From NCBI RefSeq assembly GCF_000160035.2, contig NZ_KI535366.1, positions 686,070-750,069 on the forward strand: a stretch of DNA of 64,000 bases. The letters run 5' to 3'. Made by a program: the position numbers and the translations under genes. The DNA comes from Catonella morbi ATCC 51271. Its GTDB lineage: Bacteria > Bacillota > Clostridia > Lachnospirales > Lachnospiraceae. The number at the start of each line of letters is the position of its first letter. Within the stretch, counting starts at the first letter, position 1. Below, piece by piece: positions 53,728 to 63,627 of the stretch. The notes beneath the pieces are model-generated. The model saw only the letters and a list, made by a program, of their open reading frames with translations. It did no database searches and was not told the DNA's origin.

Positions 53728-54312
53728 TTAAATCACTCCTGCTTTTTCAAAATGTTTTTTAAGTATCCTTGTTGCAACAAATGCTCCTATGCAAGCAAGA
53801 ACAAAAGTTATCAAGCCAAATCCTACTGCCCACGAAACTTTGAAATAAGATAATGCTTCATTTATCCCCGCTTCACTCATTTTCCATTTTGATGCTCTTT
53901 CCACAAAAGAAGCTGTCCCGAATAAAATCACAGGAATTACTGTCCCTAAAAAATCCGCTAATGCAAATGTCCCATATCCAATAATCATTCGTCCCTTGCT
54001 CTCATAATTTCCTATAATCAAATCACATATAATTCCACCGATTACAGCAAAGACTGCATGAGGCAAATGTCCTCCTGACAATGCAATTAAAGCAAGAAGC
54101 ATTCCTGATATTGTAAATACGCCATTCTTTTTAACTTTTACAGCCATAAGGATATAAACGGTAGCAGCTACCATAAAGCTAACTCCTGAAGCAATAAATC
54201 CTCCAATAACTGTTGTTGCCATAGCAAAGCCGGCTGCCATGTATATGACAATTCCAATTGCATTAAAGATTCCGATTGTAATAAAATCACGACCATTCAA
54301 TTTGTTTTTCAT
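53728..54312 (-). CDS. MptD-family ECF transporter S component
   Basis: 194 residues, five to six membrane helices, starting KNKLNGRDFITIGIFNAIGI and with the S-component type GGHLPHAVFAVIGGIICDLI. Belongs to the Trep_Strep/MptD type. It is the substrate-binding membrane subunit; the ligand is not shown by sequence, but the order of the locus equals the haem-linked sia operon of streptococci. GGAGG before ATG 54312. Confidence 0.85.
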   Translation of the reverse strand: MKNKLNGRDFITIGIFNAIGIVIYMAAGFAMATTVIGGFIASGVSFMVAATVYILMAVKVKKNGVFTISGMLLALIALSGGHLPHAVFAVIGGIICDLIIGNYESKGRMIIGYGTFALADFLGTVIPVILFGTASFVERASKWKMSEAGINEALSYFKVSWAVGFGLITFVLACIGAFVATRILKKHFEKAGVI

Positions 54313-54322
54313 AAAAGTCCTC

Positions 54323-55027
54323 CTAATAAATTTTCTGTATTACTATCACAAGAGCAATTATCAAAGCTCCTAATAGTCCAATCATTAAGTCTGTTTTTCT
54401 AAACCGCAATTCTGTTAATGTTACCCTCTTCTCATCACTATCAAGTCCTCTAATGAGTGCCGAAGCTGACAATTCATCTGAAATCTTAATCATTCTCATT
54501 AAAAGCGGAACAAACGTATATTCAATATATTTAATTGGATGTAGCAACGGAAAAAATCTGCTTGTTACGATTCCTCGAATCTTCATATTCTCTTTTAATG
54601 CCTTGAGTTCTATTTTTATAGTTGGTACAAACCTAAGCAAAACACTAAAAGGTATACCAATGCTTCTTGGTACTTTCATTCTATTTAACGCTTCCAGCAT
54701 TTCACTTACACTTGTAGTCTTTGCTATATATCCACCAAACATAGCGATTAAGGTCATTCTTGATGCAAAGTAAATAAACATATATATTGCAAATACAATA
54801 CTTGCTTCCTGGAACTTTCCAAGCCCTAACTCTATGCAGTATAAAAGCACAAAAAACAAGGTAAAGCGTAACGATCTTTTCCACATCCCGCTATATAAAT
54901 ATAGAAAAAAGGCAAAAACAATTAGTACAAAAAGTAGAATTGTATCGCTTATAAAAAAGCTCGTAAAGGAGGCAATTGGAAGTAGAGTAAGTTTTATTCT
55001 CGGATCTATAGTTTTTCTATCTGACAA
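54323..55027 (-). CDS. ecfT: Energy-coupling factor transmembrane protein EcfT
   Basis: 234 residues. Four or five membrane helices and the coupling helices with the A-R-x type motifs in ALKENMKIRGI and SASALIRGLDSDEKR. It links the S component to the ATPases. It starts with TTG at 55027, decided by AGGAGG 8 bases before it, and overlaps the ATPase gene end by 11 bases. 10 bases to the S component. Confidence 0.9.
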   Translation of the reverse strand: MSDRKTIDPRIKLTLLPIASFTSFFISDTILLFVLIVFAFFLYLYSGMWKRSLRFTLFFVLLYCIELGLGKFQEASIVFAIYMFIYFASRMTLIAMFGGYIAKTTSVSEMLEALNRMKVPRSIGIPFSVLLRFVPTIKIELKALKENMKIRGIVTSRFFPLLHPIKYIEYTFVPLLMRMIKISDELSASALIRGLDSDEKRVTLTELRFRKTDLMIGLLGALIIALVIVIQKIY

Positions 55028-56534
55028 GCTCTCTACCTCCTCTCATCTTGTCTAATATGAGAAATTTATTACTTTCACTCATATTCAAAACCTTTTCTAT
55101 TTTCCCATCTCCCATTACCCATAGCTTGCTCACTGTGTTTGCTAAAAACTCAAAATCATGACTTATTACCAAAACTGTTGTCCCATTTTTTAATTGTTCT
55201 TCAATTAGTTTTGCGACTGAAAGCATTGAGTCTTTATCACAACCTGATGTTGGTTCATCATAGATAAAAACTTTTGCCCGTTTCATCATTCCACAAGCTA
55301 TTGTCAGTCTTTGTTTTTCTCCTCTTGATAAAGCAAATGGATGCTTATCAATGTATTTATCTAAGCCAAGTACATTCAAAATAGACTTTGCCTTTTGAGT
55401 ATTTTCTTTTTTATCTTTACCCTCCATACCAAGTAACATTTCATCAAGTACACTTCCCGAAAATAACTGATAGTCTGAATCTTGAAAGACAAAATATGAC
55501 ATATCCATTAAATCTTTACGATTCAACTCTTTATCTTTTTCCGCCCATATTGTTCCCTCTTTTATCTTCTCAAGTCCTGAAATCACTCTTGCAAAGGTAG
55601 TTTTCCCGGTACCATTTAAGCCGATAAGACCAATGGCTTTTCCGCACTCCATATTGAAATCAAGATGATTTAAGATGTACTGTTTTTGCTTATTTCCAAC
55701 CTTAGTTGTACTTGAGTAACAAAATTTCAAGCCTTTTCCACTAATACTTTCATCATTTAATTGATATGAATCTTTCTTCTCACTTATCCTGTATTCTTCT
55801 AATTCAAGAGTTCTTAGTCCATTTTCATCCCAAAACTCCCCTTCAAGATGGATAACTTCTTCCCGACTCAAATCCTGTGCAATTCCTCCATCTTTCATCA
55901 AAAGAAAACGGTCAAATAAAGACTTTACATAGTACAAACGATGTTCAATTAGAACAACCGTTGTTCCTTTTTTCTTTAATTTCTCCAAAATTAAAAACAG
56001 GTCAAATGTTGCTTTCATATCCAAATTTGCTGAAGGTTCATCTAAAATTAAAACTTTCGGATTCATCGCATAGATACTTGCAATAGCTATCTTTTGTTTC
56101 TGTCCGCTTGATAATTCAAAAACAGATTTTCCTTTCAGTTCCGGGGTATCCAGCTCTGCATATACTTCTTCTACTCTATGTTTGATTTCATCTCTTGATT
56201 TGCAGATGGTTTGAAGCCCAAAAGCTATTTCTTCATCTGTCGTTGTCGTAAAAAACTGACTTCTTGGATCTTGAAATACAGTCCCTACAATATGCCCTAT
56301 TTCATGAAGTAATAATTTACTTATATCTTTTCCTGACACAAAGACTTTTCCTTGCATTTTTCCTTTATAATAATGCGGAATAAGACCATTCATTACACTT
56401 CCAAGAGTGCTTTTACCACTTCCACTTTTCCCTGAAATTAAAATAAATTCACCTTTTTTAATTTCAAGATTGATATTTTTTAAAGCAGTTCGTCCATCTT
56501 CCCATTCATAAGAAACATCTTTTAACAAAATCAT
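55017..56534 (-). CDS. Fused double ATPase of an ECF transporter (EcfA-EcfA')
   Basis: 505 residues with two ABC ATPase domains. First: GKSGSGKST, Q-loop VFQDPRSQF, FELSSGQKQKIAIA, LILDEPSANLD. Second: GLNGTGKTT, FQDSDYQLF, FALSRGEKQRLTIA, FIYDEPTSGCD. Both sites look complete. Fused ECF ATPases occur in non-vitamin ECF systems. ATG 56534 follows GAGG; upstream ABC gene stops 2 bases before it. Confidence 0.92.
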   Translation of the reverse strand: MILLKDVSYEWEDGRTALKNINLEIKKGEFILISGKSGSGKSTLGSVMNGLIPHYYKGKMQGKVFVSGKDISKLLLHEIGHIVGTVFQDPRSQFFTTTTDEEIAFGLQTICKSRDEIKHRVEEVYAELDTPELKGKSVFELSSGQKQKIAIASIYAMNPKVLILDEPSANLDMKATFDLFLILEKLKKKGTTVVLIEHRLYYVKSLFDRFLLMKDGGIAQDLSREEVIHLEGEFWDENGLRTLELEEYRISEKKDSYQLNDESISGKGLKFCYSSTTKVGNKQKQYILNHLDFNMECGKAIGLIGLNGTGKTTFARVISGLEKIKEGTIWAEKDKELNRKDLMDMSYFVFQDSDYQLFSGSVLDEMLLGMEGKDKKENTQKAKSILNVLGLDKYIDKHPFALSRGEKQRLTIACGMMKRAKVFIYDEPTSGCDKDSMLSVAKLIEEQLKNGTTVLVISHDFEFLANTVSKLWVMGDGKIEKVLNMSESNKFLILDKMRGGRELVR

Positions 56535-56536
56535 GA

Positions 56537-58246
56537 TTATACCTCGTACTGAGCTTTCCATAATTTTGTGTAATAACCATTTTTATCAAGAAGTTCCCAA
56601 TGCTTTCCTTTTTCAAGTAAATTGCCTTTTTGGAATACGAGAATTTGGTCAGCTTTTTGAATGGTTTTTAAATGATGAGCCACTACAAGAACAGTTCTAT
56701 TCTTTGCAAGTTCTGTAATGGCATCTTGTATCAAAGATTCATTTACAGGATCAACATTACTTGTCATTTCATCAAGAATTAAAATTGGTGCATCTTTTAG
56801 AAAAGCTCTTGCAATAGATATTCTTTGTCTTTGTCCACCTGAAAGAAGCCCACCATTTTCTCCAATATCTGTTTCGTAAGCATTTGGTAAACTCATAATG
56901 AAATCATGTATCCTTGCTTTTTTTGCAGCTTCAATGATTTCTTCTTTTGTTGCTCCTTTTTTACCTACTCTGATATTTTCTTCAATCGTGTTGTCAAACA
57001 GTTGAACATTTTGCATAACAATGCTGATACGATCTAAAAGTTCATCATAAGGAATATCTCTAATATCCACACCTCCAAGCGTGATTTTTCCTTTATGCAC
57101 ATCATAAAATCTTAAAAGCAAGTTGGTTATAGTAGTCTTTCCACTACCTGATTCTCCAACTAAGGCTGTCACCCGTTTTTCAGCAATAGAAAAGCTCAAT
57201 TTTTCCATTTTAAATTCGTCTTTTTCGTAGGAAAAATCTATGTTTTCAAAAGCTATATCATTATCTTTCGGAACAATTCCATTCATTTTATCCGGGATTA
57301 CATCTGCATATAAAATTCTTGAAAGTCGCTCGTAACTATCTACTGCCGAAACATAATACATATAGTGTTGTTCCATAGAAGCGAACGGCTTATAAAACTC
57401 TTTTGAAATTACTGTAAAGATAATAAAATTAAGTACATCAAGATTTCCCTTTACAACAAATATTGCTCCTGCGATTAATAGAATTAAATATCCAATATCC
57501 AGTAAAAAACCAAATATAGATAATTGTTTTGCCTTAAATCTTGAAGCTTTCTTGCTTGTTTCTCCGAACTTCTTCGTTTTATTCATTAGTTCATTATCCA
57601 AGCTCTTATTGTTAGAAAAACTCTTTAGTACAGGTATTCCTCTCACATATTCAACAAATAAGCTAATCATATCAAGAAGTGCTGAGTTGTTCTGATTTTC
57701 TATTTTTTCAGATTGCTTAATCGTCAGATACAGAAAGATAAGTGCAATCGGAACAGATACAGTCATCAGAATAGCAAGTTTGAAATCAATACTTGCAAGA
57801 CCAATAAATATGACTGCACCTATCAAAAAATCGCCAAACATTCTTGACCACATGTGTCCTACAACGAGGGACATATTATCAACATCTTTATGAAGTATTG
57901 TGTTTATCTCACCAAGTCTTTCATTGGTATAAAATCCTAAACTGAATTTTTTCAATTTGATAATCATGCGTTCTCTGATTTGCTGAACAATATCAAAACC
58001 CGCACTATGCTTTTTCATATCCGCAACCATGTTACAAATACCTTTGAAGACTACAAGTAATCCAATCGCAATAAAATATTTATAAAGCATACCTAAACTC
58101 GTTCCATCAAATATCTGAAACAGTATAGAAAATACGATAACAATCATAGCTATGGAGCTTAGTCCATAAAGAGCAAAGAATATACTTGATATAGTCAAAT
58201 CTCTCTTACCGGTTTTTGTAAGTAGTTTTAATATTTCTCTAAACAT
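56537..58246 (-). CDS. ABC transporter, membrane plus ATPase (half-transporter B)
   Basis: 569 residues. Six-helix exporter-type membrane domain, then ATPase with GESGSGKTT, LSGGQRQRISIARAF, LILDEMTSNVD and H-loop in VVAHHL. Likely heterodimerises with the gene upstream, whose end it overlaps by 8 bases. Similar to SiaE/YbtQ-type exporters-folded transporters that serve iron or haem uptake. Confidence 0.9.
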   Translation of the reverse strand: MFREILKLLTKTGKRDLTISSIFFALYGLSSIAMIVIVFSILFQIFDGTSLGMLYKYFIAIGLLVVFKGICNMVADMKKHSAGFDIVQQIRERMIIKLKKFSLGFYTNERLGEINTILHKDVDNMSLVVGHMWSRMFGDFLIGAVIFIGLASIDFKLAILMTVSVPIALIFLYLTIKQSEKIENQNNSALLDMISLFVEYVRGIPVLKSFSNNKSLDNELMNKTKKFGETSKKASRFKAKQLSIFGFLLDIGYLILLIAGAIFVVKGNLDVLNFIIFTVISKEFYKPFASMEQHYMYYVSAVDSYERLSRILYADVIPDKMNGIVPKDNDIAFENIDFSYEKDEFKMEKLSFSIAEKRVTALVGESGSGKTTITNLLLRFYDVHKGKITLGGVDIRDIPYDELLDRISIVMQNVQLFDNTIEENIRVGKKGATKEEIIEAAKKARIHDFIMSLPNAYETDIGENGGLLSGGQRQRISIARAFLKDAPILILDEMTSNVDPVNESLIQDAITELAKNRTVLVVAHHLKTIQKADQILVFQKGNLLEKGKHWELLDKNGYYTKLWKAQYEV

Positions 58247-60074
58247 TTTCTGTTACCACCTCCGTACACTCGCAATCCTCTTCGTTTCTTGCTCGTGAAA
58301 GACTTGCGTTGATACACTCGCAATCCTCTTCGTTTCTTGCTCGTGAAGGACTATCGTCTTTCAAATTCCATCTGTCTACTTTGTTCTGTGCTTCAACCAT
58401 ATCCTTATAAAAATCACATCTTTTCATCAGCTCTTCATGGCTTCCTGCATCAAGAACAACTCCCTTATCCATAACAATAATTTGGTCTGAATCTCTAATC
58501 GTATTTAGATGATGAGCAATTGTAATGATGGTTTTATCCTTACTTAAATCATCAATCGCTTCACCGATTAGTCTTTCATTTTCACTATCAACAGCTGCCA
58601 TTGCCTCATCTAATATTAAAATCGGTGCATTTTTCAGTATCATTCTTGCAATAGAGATTCTTTGTTTTTCTCCACCGGATAACTTAACTCCCATTTCACC
58701 TACTCGTGTTTCATATCCATTTGGCAATGCTGAAATAAAGTCATGACATCTCGCTTTTTTAGCAGCTTCTATGACTTCTTCTTTTGTTGCATTTCGTTTT
58801 CCGATTGCTATATTTTCAAAAATACTTAAATCAAAAAGGATAACTTCTTGCCCGACACTACCAATCAGCATTGAAATATTTTCTTGACTATATTCTTTTA
58901 TATCTTTTCCATTTATCAGTATTTGTCCTTCGTCTGCATCCCAAAATCCCATAAGCAAGTTAGATACTGTACTCTTTCCGCAACCGCTTGCCCCTACAAA
59001 GGCATTCAAGCTATTTTTCTTAAAAGTCAAATTGATATCTTTAAGCTCAAAGCCATCTTTTCCGTATGCAAAATTTACATCTTTAAATTCTATGTTTCCA
59101 AATTCTAAACCTTGTTCTGTCTTTTTGTTTGGAAGTGGAACTGTTAAAACTTTTCCAATCGCCTTTAACGCTTCCTTAAACACAATAGAAAAATGTTGCA
59201 ATGTAGCTGTCTTACTTATGGATGCAGTAAACACAGACGATAAAATTATTGCAAGAATAAAATTAGGTGTTGTAATATTTCCATGATAAAGAAATATGCT
59301 TCCCAAAATCATGACAATAACCACTCCAATTTCCATAAATATGTCAATGAGTCCCATTGGAATTGTGATTGCTCCCATACTCTTTTTAACCCAGTAAATA
59401 TATTCTCTTGCCGTTTTTAATGTTCTTTCACTAATTTCCTCTTCTTTAGCAAAAGCCTTAATCACAGAAATATTTTTTACATATTCCATTAGCTCTTCTC
59501 TCATTCTGTTTTCATGATTGAAGTAAATCGTAAAGTTTTTATCCATTGTTTTCTGAGAAAGAACTTTTACCAAATACATAAGTGGAACTCCGGCAATCAT
59601 TCCAAGAGCAAGACGCCAGTCTACAAAAATCATAGCTACAAAAATAATTGTAGGTAGAAGCGTAACTGCCATTATTTCAGGAAGACCATGGGCAAGGTAT
59701 ACTTCCACTTGCTCTACATCATGCTGAACAATGTTGGTAAGCTCCCCAGTATTATGTTCTTTAAAGAATCCCAAACTTAGTTTTTTCAAATGCCCAATAA
59801 TATCTACCCTAAGTTCTGTCAATTTTTCGTATGCTTTCTCATGAGCAACCTTTGTTGCAAAATAGTAAAACACTCCCTTTAATGAAAACGATGTAAAGAT
59901 TCCCAAGAATATATACTTTAAATTACCTTCGTTAATATTGTTTGTGATTAAAGAACTAATCAAATATACAATTAAGATTTGTGGTATCAAATCAAATACT
60001 ATTTTTAAAGCAAGAAGTGAACCTGCTAAACCATTTTTTCCAATCACTTTTTTTCGTAATTCTTTTTCCGGCAT
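58239..60074 (-). CDS. ABC transporter, membrane plus ATPase (half-transporter A)
   Basis: 611 residues. Exporter-type membrane domain, then ATPase with GASGCGKST, LSGGEKQRISIARMI, LILDEAMAAVD and H-loop IAHHL. Its C-terminus has a duplicated segment SRARNEEDCEC that is not part of the family (48 bp repeat). First gene of the TetR-controlled operon; AAAGGAG before ATG 60074. Order with the following genes equals siaD-siaE-siaF-siaG-siaH. Confidence 0.9.
   Translation of the reverse strand: MPEKELRKKVIGKNGLAGSLLALKIVFDLIPQILIVYLISSLITNNINEGNLKYIFLGIFTSFSLKGVFYYFATKVAHEKAYEKLTELRVDIIGHLKKLSLGFFKEHNTGELTNIVQHDVEQVEVYLAHGLPEIMAVTLLPTIIFVAMIFVDWRLALGMIAGVPLMYLVKVLSQKTMDKNFTIYFNHENRMREELMEYVKNISVIKAFAKEEEISERTLKTAREYIYWVKKSMGAITIPMGLIDIFMEIGVVIVMILGSIFLYHGNITTPNFILAIILSSVFTASISKTATLQHFSIVFKEALKAIGKVLTVPLPNKKTEQGLEFGNIEFKDVNFAYGKDGFELKDINLTFKKNSLNAFVGASGCGKSTVSNLLMGFWDADEGQILINGKDIKEYSQENISMLIGSVGQEVILFDLSIFENIAIGKRNATKEEVIEAAKKARCHDFISALPNGYETRVGEMGVKLSGGEKQRISIARMILKNAPILILDEAMAAVDSENERLIGEAIDDLSKDKTIITIAHHLNTIRDSDQIIVMDKGVVLDAGSHEELMKRCDFYKDMVEAQNKVDRWNLKDDSPSRARNEEDCECINASLSRARNEEDCECTEVVTENV
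58265..58347 (-). repeat. 48 bp in-frame duplication in the ABC gene end
   Basis: The 35-base word at 58265-58299 recurs at 58313-58347, 48 bases (16 codons) on. It makes two copies of SRARNEEDCEC in the protein. Confidence 0.75.
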
Positions 60075-60100
60075 GAACAACTCTCCTTTCAAAATTGAAT

Positions 60101-60124
60101 AATATTGAATTTTAATTCAATATT
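60101..60124. promoter_or_regulatory. Palindromic operator of the ABC/ECF operon
   Basis: AATATTGAAT TTTA ATTCAATATT, 10 bp perfect arms, 27 bases before the ABC start codon and next to the tetR gene end. Likely TetR-family operator; half-sites recur upstream of tetR. Confidence 0.65.
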
Positions 60125-60176
60125 AAGGTTTAAAGTAAGACTTTGCTGATTACGCAAAGTCTATTTTTTATGCTGA

Positions 60177-60749
60177 TTACAAGGATTCCACTCCCTTGTA
60201 ATAACACCTTGCAATAAGTTTTAGCATATCTTTTGCCCACTTTTCACTTTGATAGTGCCTTGCTATTTCAAGAAGCCCCTCTGTAAAGTTACTGGCTAAA
60301 ATATGGGCAAGCATTGGATCATATTCCTGTTTAGATTGTCTTTTTAAACTTACTTCAATATGAATCTGCATTTGCGATATGAGTTTTTGTTTTGCTTCTG
60401 TATGCTTTGTACCTGTGCTTTTATCCATTAAAATAATTAACTTCTTACGCTCTTTTAAAAGTTCATGAATATAATTCTCGCCGACTTCATCAAACCTTTC
60501 AGAAGCAGAACCTTTTTCCAAAGATTCTTCCTCATTAAAAGCTGACTCGAAGTTTATATAAACAGAACTTACTACTGCATCAAACAAAACTTCCTTATTT
60601 TTGAAATAGGTATAAATTAGTGCCACAGGAATATCTGCTTCTTTTGCAATTTCTGTTAATTTGGCACCTCTATAGTCCTTTTCATAAAATACTTTTTCTG
60701 CTGCTTCTAGTATTCTATTTCTAACTTCTTCTTTTAATACTTGTGCCAT
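60177..60749 (-). CDS. TetR-family regulator
   Basis: 190 residues. N-terminal HTH: RNRILEAAEKVFYEKDYRGA, KLTEIAKEADIPVALIYTYFKNKEVLFD. The C-terminal ligand domain is helical with LIILMDKSTGTKHTEAKQ and a late MLKLIARCYYKGVESL. Same strand as the transporter operon and 102 bases before it. Operator half-sites flank it, so it likely represses both itself and the transporters. Confidence 0.9.
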   Translation of the reverse strand: MAQVLKEEVRNRILEAAEKVFYEKDYRGAKLTEIAKEADIPVALIYTYFKNKEVLFDAVVSSVYINFESAFNEEESLEKGSASERFDEVGENYIHELLKERKKLIILMDKSTGTKHTEAKQKLISQMQIHIEVSLKRQSKQEYDPMLAHILASNFTEGLLEIARHYQSEKWAKDMLKLIARCYYKGVESL

Positions 60750-60769
60750 AGCACACCTCTTTCTATAAT

Positions 60770-60811
60770 AATACTGAATCTATATTTAATAATAAATTAA
60801 AATTCAATATT
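60770..60811. promoter_or_regulatory. Split operator half-sites upstream of tetR
   Basis: AATACTGAAT (60770-60779) and ATTCAATATT (60802-60811), inverted, 22 bp apart. Same half-sites as the palindrome at 60101. The AT-rich middle likely holds the tetR promoter. Confidence 0.5.
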
Positions 60812-60855
60812 TGTCAAGTTAGTGCATAAGTATACTTTTTCTCTATATAAGATAA

Positions 60856-62400
60856 TCATACACGAATTTCCCAAGTTTCAATTTTCTCTGCTTTATCTTC
60901 GACGTCACCCCCCATATGATTCTTAGCTTCATGAAGTTTGGACAATAAACATACCGTCTCCACATGCAACGTCTCCGGAAACATATCACACAAACAGACC
61001 TTCTTCACCCTGTACCCTACTGCCTCAAACTCAGGAATATCTCTTACAAGGCTTGTAGGCTTACAGGCAATATAAACTATATCCCTCACACCATAGGATA
61101 ACACCCTTTTAAGTGCCTTAGGGGATACACCGTCTCTTGGCGGGTCGAGGATAATGAAATCAGGTTTTTCCTTCACTTCATCAAGCACCTTAAATACATC
61201 TCCTGCCAAAAACTCAGTATTGGTAAGCCCATTTAACTTGGCATTTTCATTGGCTGCGATTACGGCCTCTTCCACTATCTCTATACCTATTACCTTCTTA
61301 GCTACAGGTGAAATTATCTGACCTATGGTGCCGGTTCCGCTGTAAAGATCGTATACTACATTTCCTTCATTATTTCCCACATACTCCCTTACCTTGCTGT
61401 AAAGTACTTCTGCTCCTAGAGAATTAGTCTGGAAAAATGAAAATGTAGTGATTTTAAATTTAAGTCCAAGCAGCTCCTCATTTATATAATCTCTTCCAAA
61501 GAGAATTTCCTGCCTTTCAGCCTTCACATCATCAGAAACTTCATTATTTATAAGATGGATAATACCGACTATTTCACCCTCTAAGCTTACTTTTCTTAGC
61601 TTTTCCACCATTTTGGCCAAAATATTCTTTTCTGCCTGACTCTGCTCTTTATCCTTATCATACACTGCATTTGATGAAGCTAAAAACTCCTTCAGGCTAT
61701 CCATTTCCATAGCATTCTTTTCGGATTTTGTTATAAAGTCAGATGAAGTTTCAAGGGCTACCAGAATTTCTCCTGTCTTAGCTGCCCTTCTTACAAGCAA
61801 ATGTCTGAGATATCCCCTGTGCATTGCCTTATTATAGAATGAGATTTCTGCTTCGTTAAAATGCTCAAATACACATCTTAGTACCTTATTAAAATCATCA
61901 TTTACTATCTTACAGTCATCAGTATATAAAATATCGTGAAAATGTCCTCGTTTATGAAGCCCAAGCGACATTGGGCCACCCTTATAGCTATCACCAAATG
62001 CATATTCCATTTTATTTCTGGTTTCCCACTCATTAGGGCTTCCAAGTATTTCCTCATATTCATAATCAGTAGTTATAACTCTGTCAAGCATCTTCTTTAC
62101 CTGAGTGCTTTTTAACTTAAGCTGTTCTTCATAAGGCAGGGTATGGTAAGAACAGCCACCGCAAAGTCCGTAATTCTTACAGACAGGCTCTCTGGTTTCT
62201 ATGGCCGCTTTTTCTATAACTTCTTCTATACAGGCTTCATACCTGTCATTTCTTTTTTTCTGAATTCTGTATCTTACTTTCTGACCTGTTATTCCTCCCT
62301 TAAGTACAACCTTTCTCTCATCATCTCCGAGGATTATTATTCCCTTATCCGGAAAATCCACATAACTGATTATTCCCTCTGCGATTTCACCTTTTTTCAA
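60856..62400 (-). CDS. rlmD: 23S rRNA (uracil-C5) methyltransferase, RlmD/RumA type
   Basis: 514 residues. TRAM-like N-terminal domain (ISYVDFPDKGIIIL), an Fe-S cluster site CKNYGLCGGC with a later Cys in YTDDCKIVN, SAM motif VYDLYSGTGTIGQII, the motif IV LDPPRDGVSPK and the nucleophile Cys in YIACKPTSLVRDI. Makes 5-methyluridine in 23S rRNA; the exact site may differ as Firmicutes have several paralogues. AAGGAG before ATG 62400. Confidence 0.9.
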   Translation of the reverse strand: MKKGEIAEGIISYVDFPDKGIIILGDDERKVVLKGGITGQKVRYRIQKKRNDRYEACIEEVIEKAAIETREPVCKNYGLCGGCSYHTLPYEEQLKLKSTQVKKMLDRVITTDYEYEEILGSPNEWETRNKMEYAFGDSYKGGPMSLGLHKRGHFHDILYTDDCKIVNDDFNKVLRCVFEHFNEAEISFYNKAMHRGYLRHLLVRRAAKTGEILVALETSSDFITKSEKNAMEMDSLKEFLASSNAVYDKDKEQSQAEKNILAKMVEKLRKVSLEGEIVGIIHLINNEVSDDVKAERQEILFGRDYINEELLGLKFKITTFSFFQTNSLGAEVLYSKVREYVGNNEGNVVYDLYSGTGTIGQIISPVAKKVIGIEIVEEAVIAANENAKLNGLTNTEFLAGDVFKVLDEVKEKPDFIILDPPRDGVSPKALKRVLSYGVRDIVYIACKPTSLVRDIPEFEAVGYRVKKVCLCDMFPETLHVETVCLLSKLHEAKNHMGGDVEDKAEKIETWEIRV

Positions 62401-62422
62401 TGTTTTCTCCTTAAATTACTCT

Positions 62423-63400
62423 TTAATTAACTGTTTCTATTTTGCAAACCGCAATTTCTCTTAATCCCCTGTTATAAAGAGATGTCAGACAAAGATTTTC
62501 ACTTATATTATGCAGCGTATGCTTTGCCATTCCTTTAGGAAAACCGATATCAAAGTATTCACCCGTACTAAGTGAAAAAACTTTCTGTTTTCCATTCCAA
62601 TCATCATTCTTAAAGAGAGGTGTCATTATTACATATTCAGAATTTGTAAATGTTCCGTTCACACCACCTTTTTTACCTGATGATTTCAAGTTATCCGACT
62701 CAATGAGCTTTTCCGTTACCTTTCCCTTATCAGAGATTTTAGCAAGAGCATAGTAATCCAGCCCCCACTTATTAACAGATGTTGTACTTTCCCCTGACGT
62801 AAATGCATAAATTTCATTATCAAATATTTTCAAACTGTCAATTTTAGGCATTTCATCATTACTATCATCATAATTTACAAATGCTTTTTTATCTATTTCC
62901 AAAAAAGATTTCCACTTAGCCGATTTTACCTCAAAATCAATGTCTAAAAGTCCAAAACACCTTGCTAAGCCATAATAAATTTTATTTTCAAAACAAACTG
63001 GAATAAGAGAGCTGTCTGATATAACCTGAAAACATCTTTGTTGGGCTTTTTCCGGTATAACCTTTCCCGAAATTAAAGAACCGTTTTTTATAGGTATGAT
63101 TTCCGGTACAGAAAAATCACCTCTATAATATTCAATCTGTTTTCCGTCTTTTATAATTCCAAACCCTTCACCACACATAAAAAACACAGGATAATTTCTT
63201 CCTGAGTCCGAACAATCACAGACAGCTATTTTCTTTACTTCTGAAGGCGAAAACATAATAACACAATACTTATCCGAAACTTCTGCCTCTCTTGTAAAAA
63301 TCAAAGCCCTTCCATCATTAAGTATTCCGGTGCTATGCACAAAGGTATATTGGTCACTTATATCCCATTTTTGTAAAAGACTTAGTTTCAGCTTCTCCAT
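62423..63400 (-). CDS. Unknown protein, beta-rich
   Basis: 325 residues, soluble, no signal peptide or membrane helix. Repeated short strands such as FVHSTGILNDGRALIFTRE and FGIIKDGKQIEYYRGDFSVP suggest a propeller-like fold. Five scattered Cys. I do not recognise the family. It precedes rlmD by 22 bases, probably one transcript. GGGAG before ATG 63400. Confidence 0.55.
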   Translation of the reverse strand: MEKLKLSLLQKWDISDQYTFVHSTGILNDGRALIFTREAEVSDKYCVIMFSPSEVKKIAVCDCSDSGRNYPVFFMCGEGFGIIKDGKQIEYYRGDFSVPEIIPIKNGSLISGKVIPEKAQQRCFQVISDSSLIPVCFENKIYYGLARCFGLLDIDFEVKSAKWKSFLEIDKKAFVNYDDSNDEMPKIDSLKIFDNEIYAFTSGESTTSVNKWGLDYYALAKISDKGKVTEKLIESDNLKSSGKKGGVNGTFTNSEYVIMTPLFKNDDWNGKQKVFSLSTGEYFDIGFPKGMAKHTLHNISENLCLTSLYNRGLREIAVCKIETVN

Positions 63401-63627
63401 TTTATCACTCCCGCCTCACTTAGCTCTGTAGTAAATTTTCCTGTATCTATTATCCTTCTTTTATCATCATCTGATATTAGAATAAGCCGTTATTCAGCTA
63501 CCATTATGCCATAATTATCAGGTTCAGGCAATATTCTGGATAAATTATTAGCTCTTTACTTTGCTATTGTAAAGTGTTAAAATATTCTTATATTGCAAAA
63601 TAATTTAAGTAAATTCGGAGATTAAAA

